A stretch of 64,000 bases of DNA. It comes from Streptosporangium brasiliense (lineage in GTDB: Bacteria > Actinomycetota > Actinomycetes > Streptosporangiales > Streptosporangiaceae). Positions 44,762 to 54,001 of the stretch are shown here, in pieces. Both the position numbers and the translations under genes were made by a program. Numbering within the stretch: the first letter of the stretch is position 1; each line of letters starts with the position of its first letter. Location of the stretch: positions 1 through 64,000 of the forward strand of contig NZ_JAUSRB010000002.1 of assembly GCF_030811595.1 (NCBI RefSeq), in the 5' to 3' direction. The notes beneath the pieces are model-generated. The model saw only the letters and a list, made by a program, of their open reading frames with translations. It was not told the DNA's origin and did not search any database.

Positions 44762-47700
44762 CGGCCCCCGTGACAGAGGCCGTGACAGAGGCCGTGGCTG
44801 GGGATGCGGCAGGGGCCGTCGACGCTCCGGACGGCCACGCCGGGCTGGACGCGGGCACCTACGAGGTGCTCCGCGCCCGGCTCGCCGAGCAGGCGGCCGA
44901 GCTGGCCCGGCGGGCCGACGCGCTCAACACCCGGCGCATCGAGGTCTTCGGCGGGACCGAGCTCCGGCTCGTCGGCACCGAGCGGATCCGCACCGAGAAC
45001 AACTGCGTCCCCCGCGACATCGTGGCGCTCGGCGGGGCCACGGGCCCGCGCGAGGGGTCGGGAGACGGGCCGGCGGGCGGGCACGACCACCGGCAGGGGC
45101 TCATCCTGTTCGGCTACAACGTGTTCATGGGGCTGAAGCCCGAGACGGCCGTCGGCGACGTCTTCTCCATGCACACGTTCGTGCGGGACACGACGGGATC
45201 CGGAGGCGGCCCGGACACCGGCGCGTTCCGGTTCGACCCCGCACCGCTGCCCCGCCATCCGCAGTTCGAGCGGGACTTCGCCGAGCTCTACCGCTACTAC
45301 CGGGGAACCCGGCTGCTCCGGCTGCGCCGGGTCGAGGACAAGATGCTGGCCGTTTTCCAGACGGGCCCGCAGGACACCCGCGTGCTGCGCTGGCGGGTCG
45401 AGACGGACGGTGCGCTCACCTACATCGACGACCGGGGCGAGCGCGACAACGTGTTCCCGCCCTCGCACGACTTCGAGTGGATGCCGGCCACCCGCGACGA
45501 CCACGTGCTCGGCCGCCACCCGCACATCTCGATCCAGGGCGAGGTGTTCGTCGAGACCGTCGGCGGCGACCTCACCATCAAGATCGAGGACAACACCGAG
45601 ACCGGTGAGGGCGTCTACCGCGAGCCGGTCGCCGAGCCGCTGCAGAGCCTCGCCGACGCCGACGTGCACCATGCCAGGATCGGCCCGCTGATCCTGCTGC
45701 GCATCCGGCCCTACAACGAGACCGAGTGGCGGCACCTGGTCTTCAACACCAGGACCAAGGGCGTGGTCCGCCTCGACGGCATCGGCCAGGCCTGCCGGCG
45801 CCTCCCCGAGGACCAGGGGATCGTCTTCCCCGGCGGCTACCACCTGTCCACCGGGGTCGGCAAGACCTTCGACACCGACGTCTCCGGCCTGGAGTTCGAG
45901 CGGGTCATCCGCTCGGCCAACGGCGAGGACGTGCTCTACGTCTTCCACGGCGGCGCCGAGGGCCGGTCGCTGCTGCTGCCGTACAACGTGATCCGCAAGC
46001 AGGTCTCCACACCCCTGTCCTGCCACGGCTACTCGCTGTTCGACGACGGCACGCTGATCCTGTTCAAGGCGGCCTCCGACGAGCCCTCCCGGGTCCACCC
46101 GATGCAGGTCTGGCAGACGCCGTACGTGTCGGACGTCCACGCCGCCGCCCAGCCGGCGGGTACCGGACCGCTGGAGCGGATCGGCAACGCGGAACTGGTG
46201 CGCGGGATCTCCGACTGCCTGTCGACGGCTCGGATGGTCGAGGAGATGGCGCCGTCGGCCCCGGTCTTCGAAGCGCTGATCGCGGCCTGCGCCCGGACCT
46301 TCGACCACTATCACTGGCTGGGCGAGCACGGGCTGCGCGGACCGCTCGCCGAGGTACGGGCGACCGCCGAGCAGGTGCTGGAGGAGTTCGAGAAGGTCCG
46401 GTCGCTCACCGAGCAGGCCGCGGCCGCGCTGGAGGCCGCCGCCGGACAGATCACCTCCCTGGTACGGCGGGCGCACGCGCAGGCGCCCCGTTCCGCCCAG
46501 GAATGGATCACCCACCTCGCCGGGCTGCGGCGGGCCCGGGGGCATCTGGTGACCCTGCGCGAGCTGCGTCACGTGGACACCGGCCGGGTCGACGGGCTGG
46601 GCGCGGAGCTCGACGCCGAACTCGACGCCGCCGCGCGGCGGGCGGCCGACTTCCTGCGGGGAGAAGACGCGTTCGCGGGCTACCACGCGGAGGTCGAGCG
46701 GCTGGTCTCCGACGCCGGGGCCATCGCGACCGTGGCCGAGGCCGAGCCGATCGGCGAGCGGCTGGCCGGGCAGGCGCAGGGCCTGGAGGTCGTGGTCGAG
46801 GTGGTCGGCACGCTCGACATCGCCGACGCGACCGCGCGGACCGCGATCCTGGAGCGGGTCGGCGAGGTGCTCGGCGGGCTCAACCGCGCCCGCGCCACGC
46901 TGGACGCGCGGCGCGCGGAGCTGCTGGCCGGCGAGGGACGGGCGGCGTTCGCGGCCGAGTTCGCGTTGCTGGGGCAGGCGATCACCGGGGCGCTGGCGAC
47001 GGCCGACACCCCCGAGCGCTGCGACGGACAGCTCGGCCGACTGATGCTCCAGCTGGAGGGCCTGGAGTCGCGCTTCGCCGAGTTCGACGACTTCCTGGCC
47101 CAGCTGGCGGCCAAGCGGGAGGATGTCTACGAGGCGTTCTCCTCGCGGCGGCAGGCGCTGCTGGACGAGCGCGCCCGCAGAGCCGACCGGCTGGCCGAAT
47201 CCGCCGCCAGGATCCTGACCGGCGTGCGCCGCCGGGCGGCCGGGCTCGGATCGCTCGACGAGGTCAACACCTACTTCGGCTCCGATCCGATGGTCGTCAA
47301 GCTGCGCGGCGTGGCCGGGGAGCTGCGCGCGCTGGGCGACCAGGTCCGGGCCGAGGAGCTCGAAGGCCGGGTCAAATCCGCCCGGCAGGAGGCGGGCCGC
47401 GCCCTGCGCGACCGGCTCGACCTGTATGCCGACGGCGGCGAGACGATCCGCCTGGGACGGCACCGGTTCGCGGTCAACACCCAGGCGGCCGACCTCACGC
47501 TGGTGCCGTACAAGGGCGGGATGGCCTTCGCCGTCACCGGGACCGACTACCGCTCGCCGGTGCGCGACGAGACCTTCGCCGGGACCCTGCCGTTCTGGGA
47601 CCAGTCGCTGGTCTCGGAGACGGCCGAGGTCTACCGGGGCGAGCACCTGGCCGCCTCCGTCCTGGCCGCCGCCGAGGCAGGCACGCTGAGCGTGGACGGG

Positions 47701-49950
47701 GCGGCCCTCTCCCTCGACGCGCTGCACGGGGCGGCGGTGGCCGAGGACGGACTGCTGGAGATCGTCCGCCGGGTGGCCGAGACCCGTTACGACGAGGGCT
47801 ACGAGCGGGGCGTCCACGACCACGACGCCGCCGCGATCCTCGACGCCCTGCTGCGCCTGCGCGCGGGCGCGGGCCTGCTGCGCTATCCCCCGGCGGCGAG
47901 GGCCGCGGCCCAGCTCTTCTGGACCTTCGGCGCGGACGAGTCCTCCCGCGCGGCGTGGACCACCCGGGCGGTCTCGCTGGCGCGGGCGCGCACCCTGTTC
48001 GGCCGGGTGGACTCGGTGGAGGAGACCCGCGGCGCGCTGGGCTCGGCCGTCTCTGCCTTCATGCGGGACCTCCTCGGCGACGGGACGTGGGGCACGGCGG
48101 CCGGAGGCGGCCGGGCCGCGGGTGCGACCACCGGAGGCGGCCGGGCGGCGGGCGCTGCGGCCCGTACCGGCCACTCGCCCGGGGACGAGAACCGGGGCGA
48201 GAACGGGGGCCGGGCGAGCGCGGTCGGGCGGGACGACGAAGAGGTCTTCGAACTCGCCGGGGAATACCTCTTCGAGGAGCTGGCCGGCGGACCGCCCGGG
48301 TTCGTGACGAGCGCGGGGGCGCGGTCGCTGCTGGAGCGGTTCGATCGGGCGCTGGGGACGTCGCGTCAGGAGTTCGACGACGACCTGCGGGCGCTCGGGG
48401 ACGACCTCGCCGGGCGGTACCGGCTGGCCGAGGCGTGGCTCGGGGCGTTCGAGCGGTCGGCCGAGCTGCCGGAGGCGGTGGCCGTACGGCTGTGCGAGGT
48501 GCCCCGGCACGACTCCTCGGCGGCCCTGACCACCACGGTCGAGGGCCTGCTCGGCACGCATCCGCGGATCACCGAGCGCAGGCTCGGCCTGCGGCTGGAC
48601 GAGTTCCTCGGCCGGACCCGGCACTTCCGTGAGCACCGCGTCCCCGCCTACCGGGCCTACCAGAGGCGACGCAACGATCTGGTCGCCGCGGAACGGGCGC
48701 GTCTGCGCCTGGAGGAGTACCGGCCGAAGGTGATGAGCGCCTTCGTCCGTAACGAACTCCTTGACGAGGTCTACCTCCCGCTCATCGGCGACAACCTGGC
48801 CAGGCAGATCGGCGCGGCCGGTGACGCCAGACGGACCGACCAGATGGGCATGCTGCTGCTCATCTCGCCGCCCGGCTACGGCAAGACCACCCTCATGGAG
48901 TACGTGGCCAACCGGCTCGGCCTGATGTTCGTGAAGGTCAACGGTCCCGCCCTGGGGCATCTGGTCACCTCGGTCGACCCGGAGCGGGCGCCCGACGCGG
49001 CGGCCCGCCAGGAGGTCGAGAAGATCTCGTTCGCCCTGGAGATGGGCAACAACGTCCTGCTCTACCTCGACGACATCCAGCACACCTCCCCCGAGCTGCT
49101 GCAGAAGTTCGTCTCGCTGTGCGACGGCCAGCGGCGGATGGAGGGCGTCTGGGACGGCGAGGCCCGCACCTACGACCTGCGCGGCAAGCGCTTCGCGGTC
49201 TGCATGGCGGGCAACCCGTACACCGAGTCCGGTCAACGCTTCCGCGTCCCCGACATGCTCGCCAACCGCGCCGACGTGTGGAACCTCGGTGAGGTGCTGT
49301 CCGGCAGGGAGGAGCTGTTCGCGCTGAGCTACATCGACAACGCGCTGACCTCCAACCCCGTCCTCGCACCGCTGTCCACCCGGGATCGGGGCGACATCCG
49401 CCTGCTGGTACGGCTGGCGCAGGGCGACCCGTCCGTCCGGGCCGACCGGCTGTCCCATCCGTACTCCTCCGTGGAGCTCGGCGAGGTGCTCTCGGTCCTG
49501 CGCGGGCTGCTGCGCCTCCAGCGGGTCGTGCTGGCCGGCAACCGGGCCTACATCGCCTCGGCCGCCCAGTCCGACGCGTCCAGGACCGAACCGCCGTTCC
49601 TGCTGCAGGGGTCCTACCGGAACATGAACAAGCTCGCCGCCAGGGTCGTCCCGGTCATGAACGACGCCGAACTGGAGGCGGTGATCGACGACCATTACCT
49701 CGGCGAGGCCCGGACCCTCACCTCCGGCGCCGAGGCCAACCTGCTCAAGCTGGCCGAGCTGCGGGGCACCATGACGGCCGAGCAGGCCGGCCGGTGGGCC
49801 GAGGTGAAGGCGGCCTACCTGCGCGAGCGGGCACTCGGCGGCGCCGGGGACGACCCGGTGGCCAGGGCGGTCGGCGCGGTCGGCCTGCTGGCCGACCGGG
49901 TGAGCACGGCCATCGAGCAGGCCGCCGACCGGCTGGCCCCCGAGCGGTGA
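44758..49950 (+). CDS. Giant AAA ATPase with DUF3686-like N-terminal region
   Basis: A 1730-residue protein. The first ~450 residues are a beta-rich domain (RIEVFGGTELRLVGTERIRT, HPHISIQGEVFVETVGGD, GYHLSTGVGKTFDTDVSG) resembling the DUF3686/DNA-repair-ATPase family. A long helical, partly coiled-coil middle follows (about 480-1330), including a Gly/Ala low-complexity insert near 1115-1150. The C-terminal AAA module, MoxR-like, has Walker A PPGYGKTT (1371-1378), Walker B LLYLDDIQ (1434-1441) and sensor AGNPYTESG. GTG 44758 overlaps the flotillin stop. It is probably recruited to flotillin domains and remodels a client there, but the client and the DNA-repair label are unproven. Confidence 0.82.
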   Translation: MTAPVTEAVTEAVAGDAAGAVDAPDGHAGLDAGTYEVLRARLAEQAAELARRADALNTRRIEVFGGTELRLVGTERIRTENNCVPRDIVALGGATGPREGSGDGPAGGHDHRQGLILFGYNVFMGLKPETAVGDVFSMHTFVRDTTGSGGGPDTGAFRFDPAPLPRHPQFERDFAELYRYYRGTRLLRLRRVEDKMLAVFQTGPQDTRVLRWRVETDGALTYIDDRGERDNVFPPSHDFEWMPATRDDHVLGRHPHISIQGEVFVETVGGDLTIKIEDNTETGEGVYREPVAEPLQSLADADVHHARIGPLILLRIRPYNETEWRHLVFNTRTKGVVRLDGIGQACRRLPEDQGIVFPGGYHLSTGVGKTFDTDVSGLEFERVIRSANGEDVLYVFHGGAEGRSLLLPYNVIRKQVSTPLSCHGYSLFDDGTLILFKAASDEPSRVHPMQVWQTPYVSDVHAAAQPAGTGPLERIGNAELVRGISDCLSTARMVEEMAPSAPVFEALIAACARTFDHYHWLGEHGLRGPLAEVRATAEQVLEEFEKVRSLTEQAAAALEAAAGQITSLVRRAHAQAPRSAQEWITHLAGLRRARGHLVTLRELRHVDTGRVDGLGAELDAELDAAARRAADFLRGEDAFAGYHAEVERLVSDAGAIATVAEAEPIGERLAGQAQGLEVVVEVVGTLDIADATARTAILERVGEVLGGLNRARATLDARRAELLAGEGRAAFAAEFALLGQAITGALATADTPERCDGQLGRLMLQLEGLESRFAEFDDFLAQLAAKREDVYEAFSSRRQALLDERARRADRLAESAARILTGVRRRAAGLGSLDEVNTYFGSDPMVVKLRGVAGELRALGDQVRAEELEGRVKSARQEAGRALRDRLDLYADGGETIRLGRHRFAVNTQAADLTLVPYKGGMAFAVTGTDYRSPVRDETFAGTLPFWDQSLVSETAEVYRGEHLAASVLAAAEAGTLSVDGAALSLDALHGAAVAEDGLLEIVRRVAETRYDEGYERGVHDHDAAAILDALLRLRAGAGLLRYPPAARAAAQLFWTFGADESSRAAWTTRAVSLARARTLFGRVDSVEETRGALGSAVSAFMRDLLGDGTWGTAAGGGRAAGATTGGGRAAGAAARTGHSPGDENRGENGGRASAVGRDDEEVFELAGEYLFEELAGGPPGFVTSAGARSLLERFDRALGTSRQEFDDDLRALGDDLAGRYRLAEAWLGAFERSAELPEAVAVRLCEVPRHDSSAALTTTVEGLLGTHPRITERRLGLRLDEFLGRTRHFREHRVPAYRAYQRRRNDLVAAERARLRLEEYRPKVMSAFVRNELLDEVYLPLIGDNLARQIGAAGDARRTDQMGMLLLISPPGYGKTTLMEYVANRLGLMFVKVNGPALGHLVTSVDPERAPDAAARQEVEKISFALEMGNNVLLYLDDIQHTSPELLQKFVSLCDGQRRMEGVWDGEARTYDLRGKRFAVCMAGNPYTESGQRFRVPDMLANRADVWNLGEVLSGREELFALSYIDNALTSNPVLAPLSTRDRGDIRLLVRLAQGDPSVRADRLSHPYSSVELGEVLSVLRGLLRLQRVVLAGNRAYIASAAQSDASRTEPPFLLQGSYRNMNKLAARVVPVMNDAELEAVIDDHYLGEARTLTSGAEANLLKLAELRGTMTAEQAGRWAEVKAAYLRERALGGAGDDPVARAVGAVGLLADRVSTAIEQAADRLAPER

Positions 49951-49956
49951 ATCCGG

Positions 49957-49993
49957 CTGCCCGGGTACGGGAGCCGGCCCCGTACCCGGGCAG
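49957..49993. terminator. Perfect 15-bp hairpin after the giant ATPase
   Basis: CTGCCCGGGTACGGG (49957-49971), 7-nt loop, exact complement (49979-49993). It lies 6 bp after the stop without a U-tract. Confidence 0.65.
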
Positions 49994-50048
49994 TGACCGG
50001 CACCTGTCACATGGCCGGTGTCCTCCGATCGGACCGGCCGCCCGGGAA

Positions 50049-50080
50049 CGAGGATTCCCAGGCCGACCCGGGAATCCTCG
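50049..50080. terminator. Second convergent hairpin
   Basis: CGAGGATTCCC (50049-50059), 10-nt loop, exact complement (50070-50080), 8 bp before the end of the 5'-nucleotidase gene on the other strand. Each of the two convergent genes thus has its own hairpin. Confidence 0.6.
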
Positions 50081-50088
50081 TGGCGGCC

Positions 50089-51873
50089 TCAGTGGAGGGC
50101 GGTGGCGCGGTCGAGGGCCGGTGGCGTCACCGTCTCGTGGCCGGCGAGATAGGTGCGGAAGGCCTCGTAGTCGCGGCTGCCGCGCACGGCGTCGGTGTAG
50201 CCGGTGAACGCGGTGTAGCCGTCGGCGCCGATCAGGGTGTAGGCCAGGGCGGCGAGCCGGTAGGTCCGGTCGGTCTGCAGCGGCCGGCCGTTGATCAGCA
50301 CGTCCGCGGGGTCGACCCGCTCGCCGATCGGCCGGGTGGCGTCGTAGGAGTAGCGGACGTTGTCCGAGACGGCCAGCGGGGCGAAGCGTGTGGAGCCGTT
50401 GGGCTGGGCCTGCCACTGCTGTTCCAGCGCCTGGTCGAGCTGGGTGCCGGTGACCGACACGGTGAGCACGGGGTTGGCGTAGCCGAAGGCCGCCCAGGCC
50501 TCGCCGAACAGCACGGTGCCGTCGCGGTCGGCGGGGTCGGCGCCCTTGGCGTGGCGCAGGTCGCCGCGGAGGGAGGCCGAGCCCTTGGCCGGTGCGACGG
50601 CGACCATCGCCAGGTCGGCGCCGCCGCCGGGGGTGCGCCGGGAGTCGGCGTACTGGGCGTCGGCGGCGAGGTTGCCCAGGGCGCTCTCGCCGTCGGCGTC
50701 GCGGACCCGGGTGATGTCGGCGCTGATCGTGGCGACCGGCCGGGCGTAGGTCTGCGCGCCGCGGCTCTTCCAGTGGTCGACCAGCTTGACCATCTCGGGG
50801 TCGGGGGTGACGTCCCGGGTGACGGGGTGGTTGACCGAGGTGGTGGCCGAGCGGATGACCTCCCCGGTGCGCGGGTCGAGCTTCAGGTTGATCTCGTTGA
50901 TCAGCCGTCCGTGGTTGGCCGCCTCGACCACCGGGCGGGGGTTGCCGTCCGGGTCGGGCAGCGAGCAGTTGAACAGGGCGTGCCAGTGCCCGGTGACGAT
51001 CGCGTCGATGTCGGGGGAGGCGGCCTTGGCGAAGTCGAAGACCGGTCCGGTGGGGTTGGTGGTGCACCGGTCGTAGACGTCGCCGGCGGTGCCGCCTTCG
51101 TGGATGTTGGCCACGATCGCTTTCACGCCCCGGCGGCGTAGTTCGGCGGCGTAGCGGTTGGCGGTCTGCACCAGGGCGAGGTTGTCCAGTTGCGGCTGGT
51201 AGGAGGTCGAGCCGGTGACGGTGGTGGGGGTGGTCAGGTTGATGAAGCCGACCGGGATCTGCCGGTGGCCGGCGGTGACGTGTTTGATGACGTAGGGCTG
51301 CAGGAGCGGCCGGTCGGAGCCCTTGCGGGTGATGTTGGCGGTGGAGATGGCGAAGTCGGCGCCGTGGAAGCGGCGGCCGCTGGAGTCGGTGAAGCAGCTG
51401 TCGAGGTCGATCTGGCCGAAGCAGTGGCCCTTGCCCATGTGGTCGCGCAGGAACTCCAGGGAGATGTCGAGTTCGTGGTTGCCGACCGTGGTGAAGTCCA
51501 CGCCGATCCGGTTGAGGAACTCGATGGTGGGTTCGTCGGCGTGGTAGGCGACCTCGGTGGGCCAGCCGCTGAAGTTGTCGCCGGTGGAGAAGGTGATGGA
51601 GTTGCGGTGGCCGGCTCTGAGGTTGTTCAGGTGGGTGGCGACGTAGGCGGCGCCGCCGACCACGATGCTGTTGCCCTGGGCGTCCTTGACGGTGCCGTTG
51701 GCCGCGTCGTTCAGCGGTTGCAGGTAGCCGTGGAAGTCGGTGATGGACAACAGCTGGACGTCCACGGGATCTTCGCGCGGCTGGGCCTGTGCCATGCCCG
51801 GCTGGGCCGCGACGAGTGCCGTCAGGGCAAGGCACGCTGCCGTTGCGATCCTGCGACGGAGGGGGGTGCGCAC
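50089..51873 (-). CDS. Secreted 5'-nucleotidase/cyclic phosphodiesterase (UshA-like)
   Basis: A 594-residue exported metallophosphoesterase. A signal peptide (basic RRRIA, hydrophobic CLALTALVAA, cleavage near AQA at residue 30) leads to a two-metal catalytic domain with ITDFHGYLQPL, FSTGDNFSGWP, VGNHELDISLEF and IVTGHWHALF, then the substrate-binding domain (YRLAALAYTLIGADGYTAF). It removes phosphate from extracellular nucleotides or related esters. GTG 51873 follows GAGGAG. It is downstream of the exonuclease/phosphatase-like gene with an 85-bp gap, likely in the same operon as the sugar importer. Confidence 0.88.
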   Translation of the reverse strand: MRTPLRRRIATAACLALTALVAAQPGMAQAQPREDPVDVQLLSITDFHGYLQPLNDAANGTVKDAQGNSIVVGGAAYVATHLNNLRAGHRNSITFSTGDNFSGWPTEVAYHADEPTIEFLNRIGVDFTTVGNHELDISLEFLRDHMGKGHCFGQIDLDSCFTDSSGRRFHGADFAISTANITRKGSDRPLLQPYVIKHVTAGHRQIPVGFINLTTPTTVTGSTSYQPQLDNLALVQTANRYAAELRRRGVKAIVANIHEGGTAGDVYDRCTTNPTGPVFDFAKAASPDIDAIVTGHWHALFNCSLPDPDGNPRPVVEAANHGRLINEINLKLDPRTGEVIRSATTSVNHPVTRDVTPDPEMVKLVDHWKSRGAQTYARPVATISADITRVRDADGESALGNLAADAQYADSRRTPGGGADLAMVAVAPAKGSASLRGDLRHAKGADPADRDGTVLFGEAWAAFGYANPVLTVSVTGTQLDQALEQQWQAQPNGSTRFAPLAVSDNVRYSYDATRPIGERVDPADVLINGRPLQTDRTYRLAALAYTLIGADGYTAFTGYTDAVRGSRDYEAFRTYLAGHETVTPPALDRATALH

Positions 51874-51895
51874 ATGTTCTCCTCTGTTGGGGGTT

Positions 51896-51959
51896 GCGTC
51901 AGCCTGTCGGGGATGCGCTCGTGTCGGAGGTCGCGTCAGCCTGTCGGGAAGGCGCTCGT
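51896..51959. repeat. 37-bp-spaced direct repeat
   Basis: GCGTCAGCCTGTCGGG-beginning units of 27 bp at 51896-51922 and 51933-51959, the second running into the stop region of the upstream gene. Confidence 0.75.
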
Positions 51960-53143
51960 CAGCTCAGTGGCGGGAGCGGCTGCCAGGTCAGCTGGGCGTC
52001 GTAACGTCGGTGGTCGGAGAGCAGACCGGAGGAACTGTCGCCAGGGGTGCGGTACATGGTCGTCGCCTGGCCCGTGGGGGTGTGCCAGTACTCGGTCTGG
52101 TACACGACGTGGTCGAGTTTCACGGGGGTGTAGTCGAGCCGGCAGGAGACGTCGACCGGCGGCAGGGCGTCCGTGGGAACACCGGGGACACTGCAGAAGG
52201 TCCACGGGTCGGTGGCCGCCCCCGCCTCCCGGTAGTGGAACTTCAGGGGAACCGTTCCGGGCAGCTGGAAGTCGGAGAAACCGAAGTAGCGGCGGCCGGG
52301 GGTGACCTGGGCGGCACGCTGCTGGACCTCCGGGTAGGAGGTGAAGGCGACCTCGTCCAGCCGCTGGTTCAGATCTCCCGCGACCAGCAGGGGCGCGTAG
52401 CGCCCGTTGGCGTCCGGGATCATCATGTTCTCCTCGAGCCGGGCGCGGATCACGCTCGCCTGGCAGTGCCGGATGTCCTCCCCTGGCCAGGTCGCGGTCT
52501 TCGGCAGGCAGAACGAGCTCCAGCCGCCCACCATCCTGGCCGGGTCCACGACTCCGCCGACGGGATCCAGATGCGTGACGCAGACCTGGGAGTACTGGTT
52601 GCGCGCCGGTGAGGCTTCGACCGGCAGCCAGGTCTTGACGCAGAGCATCTTGTACTCGGCGCCGTCGCCGCGGATGAAACCCGGCAGGTCCCACAGCTTC
52701 CGGTCGCTCGCGTTCAGGCGGGTCAGGATGGCCGAACCGACCGCCAGGTGGCAGGTGCCCGCGGCGTAGCAGGGTTCACTTGTCCCCTTGAGGCCCAGGC
52801 AGCGGGTGTACTTCAGGCTGTCGGCCTCGGCGTGGAAGTCCCACCCGGTTATCTGCCAGCCGTTGCCGTCGGCGGGTTTCAACATGTTCCGCAGGGCTTC
52901 GTACTGGTCGCGGCAGATCTCGTTGAGTGTGATCACATCGGGCCGGACCTGCCGCGCGGTGGTGGCGATCGCGTTGACGGCAGGGGTCTTCGTGCCCTTC
53001 CACCACTCTCCGCCGGCCAGGTTGAACTGCATGATCTTCGGTCTGACGGCCACGGCGGCCTGAGCCGGTGCGGGTTGTACGGCCAGCACCGATAAGAGGG
53101 AAATAACAATGAATGTGATGAATTGGGGGGTTTTTGACATCAC
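51959..53143 (-). CDS. Secreted endonuclease/exonuclease/phosphatase-family protein
   Basis: A 394-residue exported protein (signal residues 1-29, FIVISLLSVLAVQPAPAQA). The EEP fold is marked by IMQFNLAGGEW, the metal-binding Glu in ITLNEICRDQ, LLVAGDLNQRLDE and the final LLSDHRRY. EEP members cut phosphodiesters: DNases, sphingomyelinases, inositol phosphatases. Six or more Cys suggest disulfides. The specific substrate is unknown. GTG 53143 and ATG 53140 are both possible; AAGGG is the only upstream purine run. It starts 33 bp after the last importer permease gene. Confidence 0.85.
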   Translation of the reverse strand: MMSKTPQFITFIVISLLSVLAVQPAPAQAAVAVRPKIMQFNLAGGEWWKGTKTPAVNAIATTARQVRPDVITLNEICRDQYEALRNMLKPADGNGWQITGWDFHAEADSLKYTRCLGLKGTSEPCYAAGTCHLAVGSAILTRLNASDRKLWDLPGFIRGDGAEYKMLCVKTWLPVEASPARNQYSQVCVTHLDPVGGVVDPARMVGGWSSFCLPKTATWPGEDIRHCQASVIRARLEENMMIPDANGRYAPLLVAGDLNQRLDEVAFTSYPEVQQRAAQVTPGRRYFGFSDFQLPGTVPLKFHYREAGAATDPWTFCSVPGVPTDALPPVDVSCRLDYTPVKLDHVVYQTEYWHTPTGQATTMYRTPGDSSSGLLSDHRRYDAQLTWQPLPPLS

Positions 53144-53176
53144 ACATCGCCCTTGGGGGAGGAGGGGGACCGATGA

Positions 53177-54001
53177 TCAGGATTTGCCGCCGGTGTTGGC
53201 GATGCCTTCGATGACCTGTTTCTGCAGGATCGCGAAGATGACGATCACCGGGGCGGTGGCCATCAGCGAACCCGCCATGAGCGCGGGGTACTCGATGTTG
53301 TGCTGGCCGCTGAGCGCCGCCAGGCCTGCGGAGAGGGTCATCATCTCGGGGTCGGTGTTGACGATGAGCGGCCACATGAGGTCGTTCCACGACCACAGCA
53401 GGGTGAGCACGGCGAGCGCGATCAGCCCCGGCCTGCTCAGCGGCAGCAGGATGCGCCAGTACCTCTGAAGCGGCCCGCACCCGTCCAGCTCGGCCGCCTC
53501 GTCCAGCTCCCGGGGCAGGCCGACGAAGAATTGGCGGAGCAGGAATGTGCCGAAGGCACTGAACATGCCCGGCACGATCAGAGCCTGGATCGTGTTGAGC
53601 CAGCCCAGCTGCTGCATGATGAGGAACTGGGGGATGACGAACAGCTGCGACGGCACCATCAGCACCACGAGGAACAGCCCGAAGAAGAACCGGCGTCCGG
53701 GAAACTCCAGCCGGGCGAAGGCGAAGGCCGCCAGCGAGCAGAAGATCAGCTGGGCGATGGTGCGCCCGCCCGCCATCAGCACGGTGTTGACGAACTGGCG
53801 GCCGAGCGGCATCACCTCGAAGACACGGGCGTAGCCTGACCAGTCCCACGGGGACGGCAGCACCACCGGCGGGATGCGGACCGAGTCCTGGAAGGACTTG
53901 ACCGAGGTCAGGGCCTGCCAGACGAAGGGGCCGACGACGAGGAGCGCACCCACGAGGAGGACGGCGTAGGAGGCGGCCAGCGCCCACCGGCGGCTATACA
54001 T
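53177..54001 (-). CDS. Carbohydrate ABC transporter permease (MalG-like)
   Basis: A 274-residue permease with six predicted helices and the coupling motif ELDEAAELDGCGPLQRYWRILL. It pairs with the overlapping upstream permease. Its start overlaps the partner's stop by 8 bp. No ATPase is encoded nearby; a shared MsiK-type ATPase is presumed. Confidence 0.92.
   Translation of the reverse strand: MYSRRWALAASYAVLLVGALLVVGPFVWQALTSVKSFQDSVRIPPVVLPSPWDWSGYARVFEVMPLGRQFVNTVLMAGGRTIAQLIFCSLAAFAFARLEFPGRRFFFGLFLVVLMVPSQLFVIPQFLIMQQLGWLNTIQALIVPGMFSAFGTFLLRQFFVGLPRELDEAAELDGCGPLQRYWRILLPLSRPGLIALAVLTLLWSWNDLMWPLIVNTDPEMMTLSAGLAALSGQHNIEYPALMAGSLMATAPVIVIFAILQKQVIEGIANTGGKS

Noticed and set aside
44011..50010. 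A 1999-codon open frame on the minus strand opposite the flotillin and giant ATPase genes
   Set aside because: It mirrors the codon bias of the plus-strand genes in GC-rich DNA; the plus strand has recognised domains, proper overlaps and Walker motifs, while this translation is Gly/Val/Arg/Gln-rich without motifs.
49745..51835. A 696-codon minus-strand frame overlapping the 5'-nucleotidase gene
   Set aside because: Pro/Arg/His-rich shadow of the nucleotidase frame, which has signal peptide and catalytic motifs.
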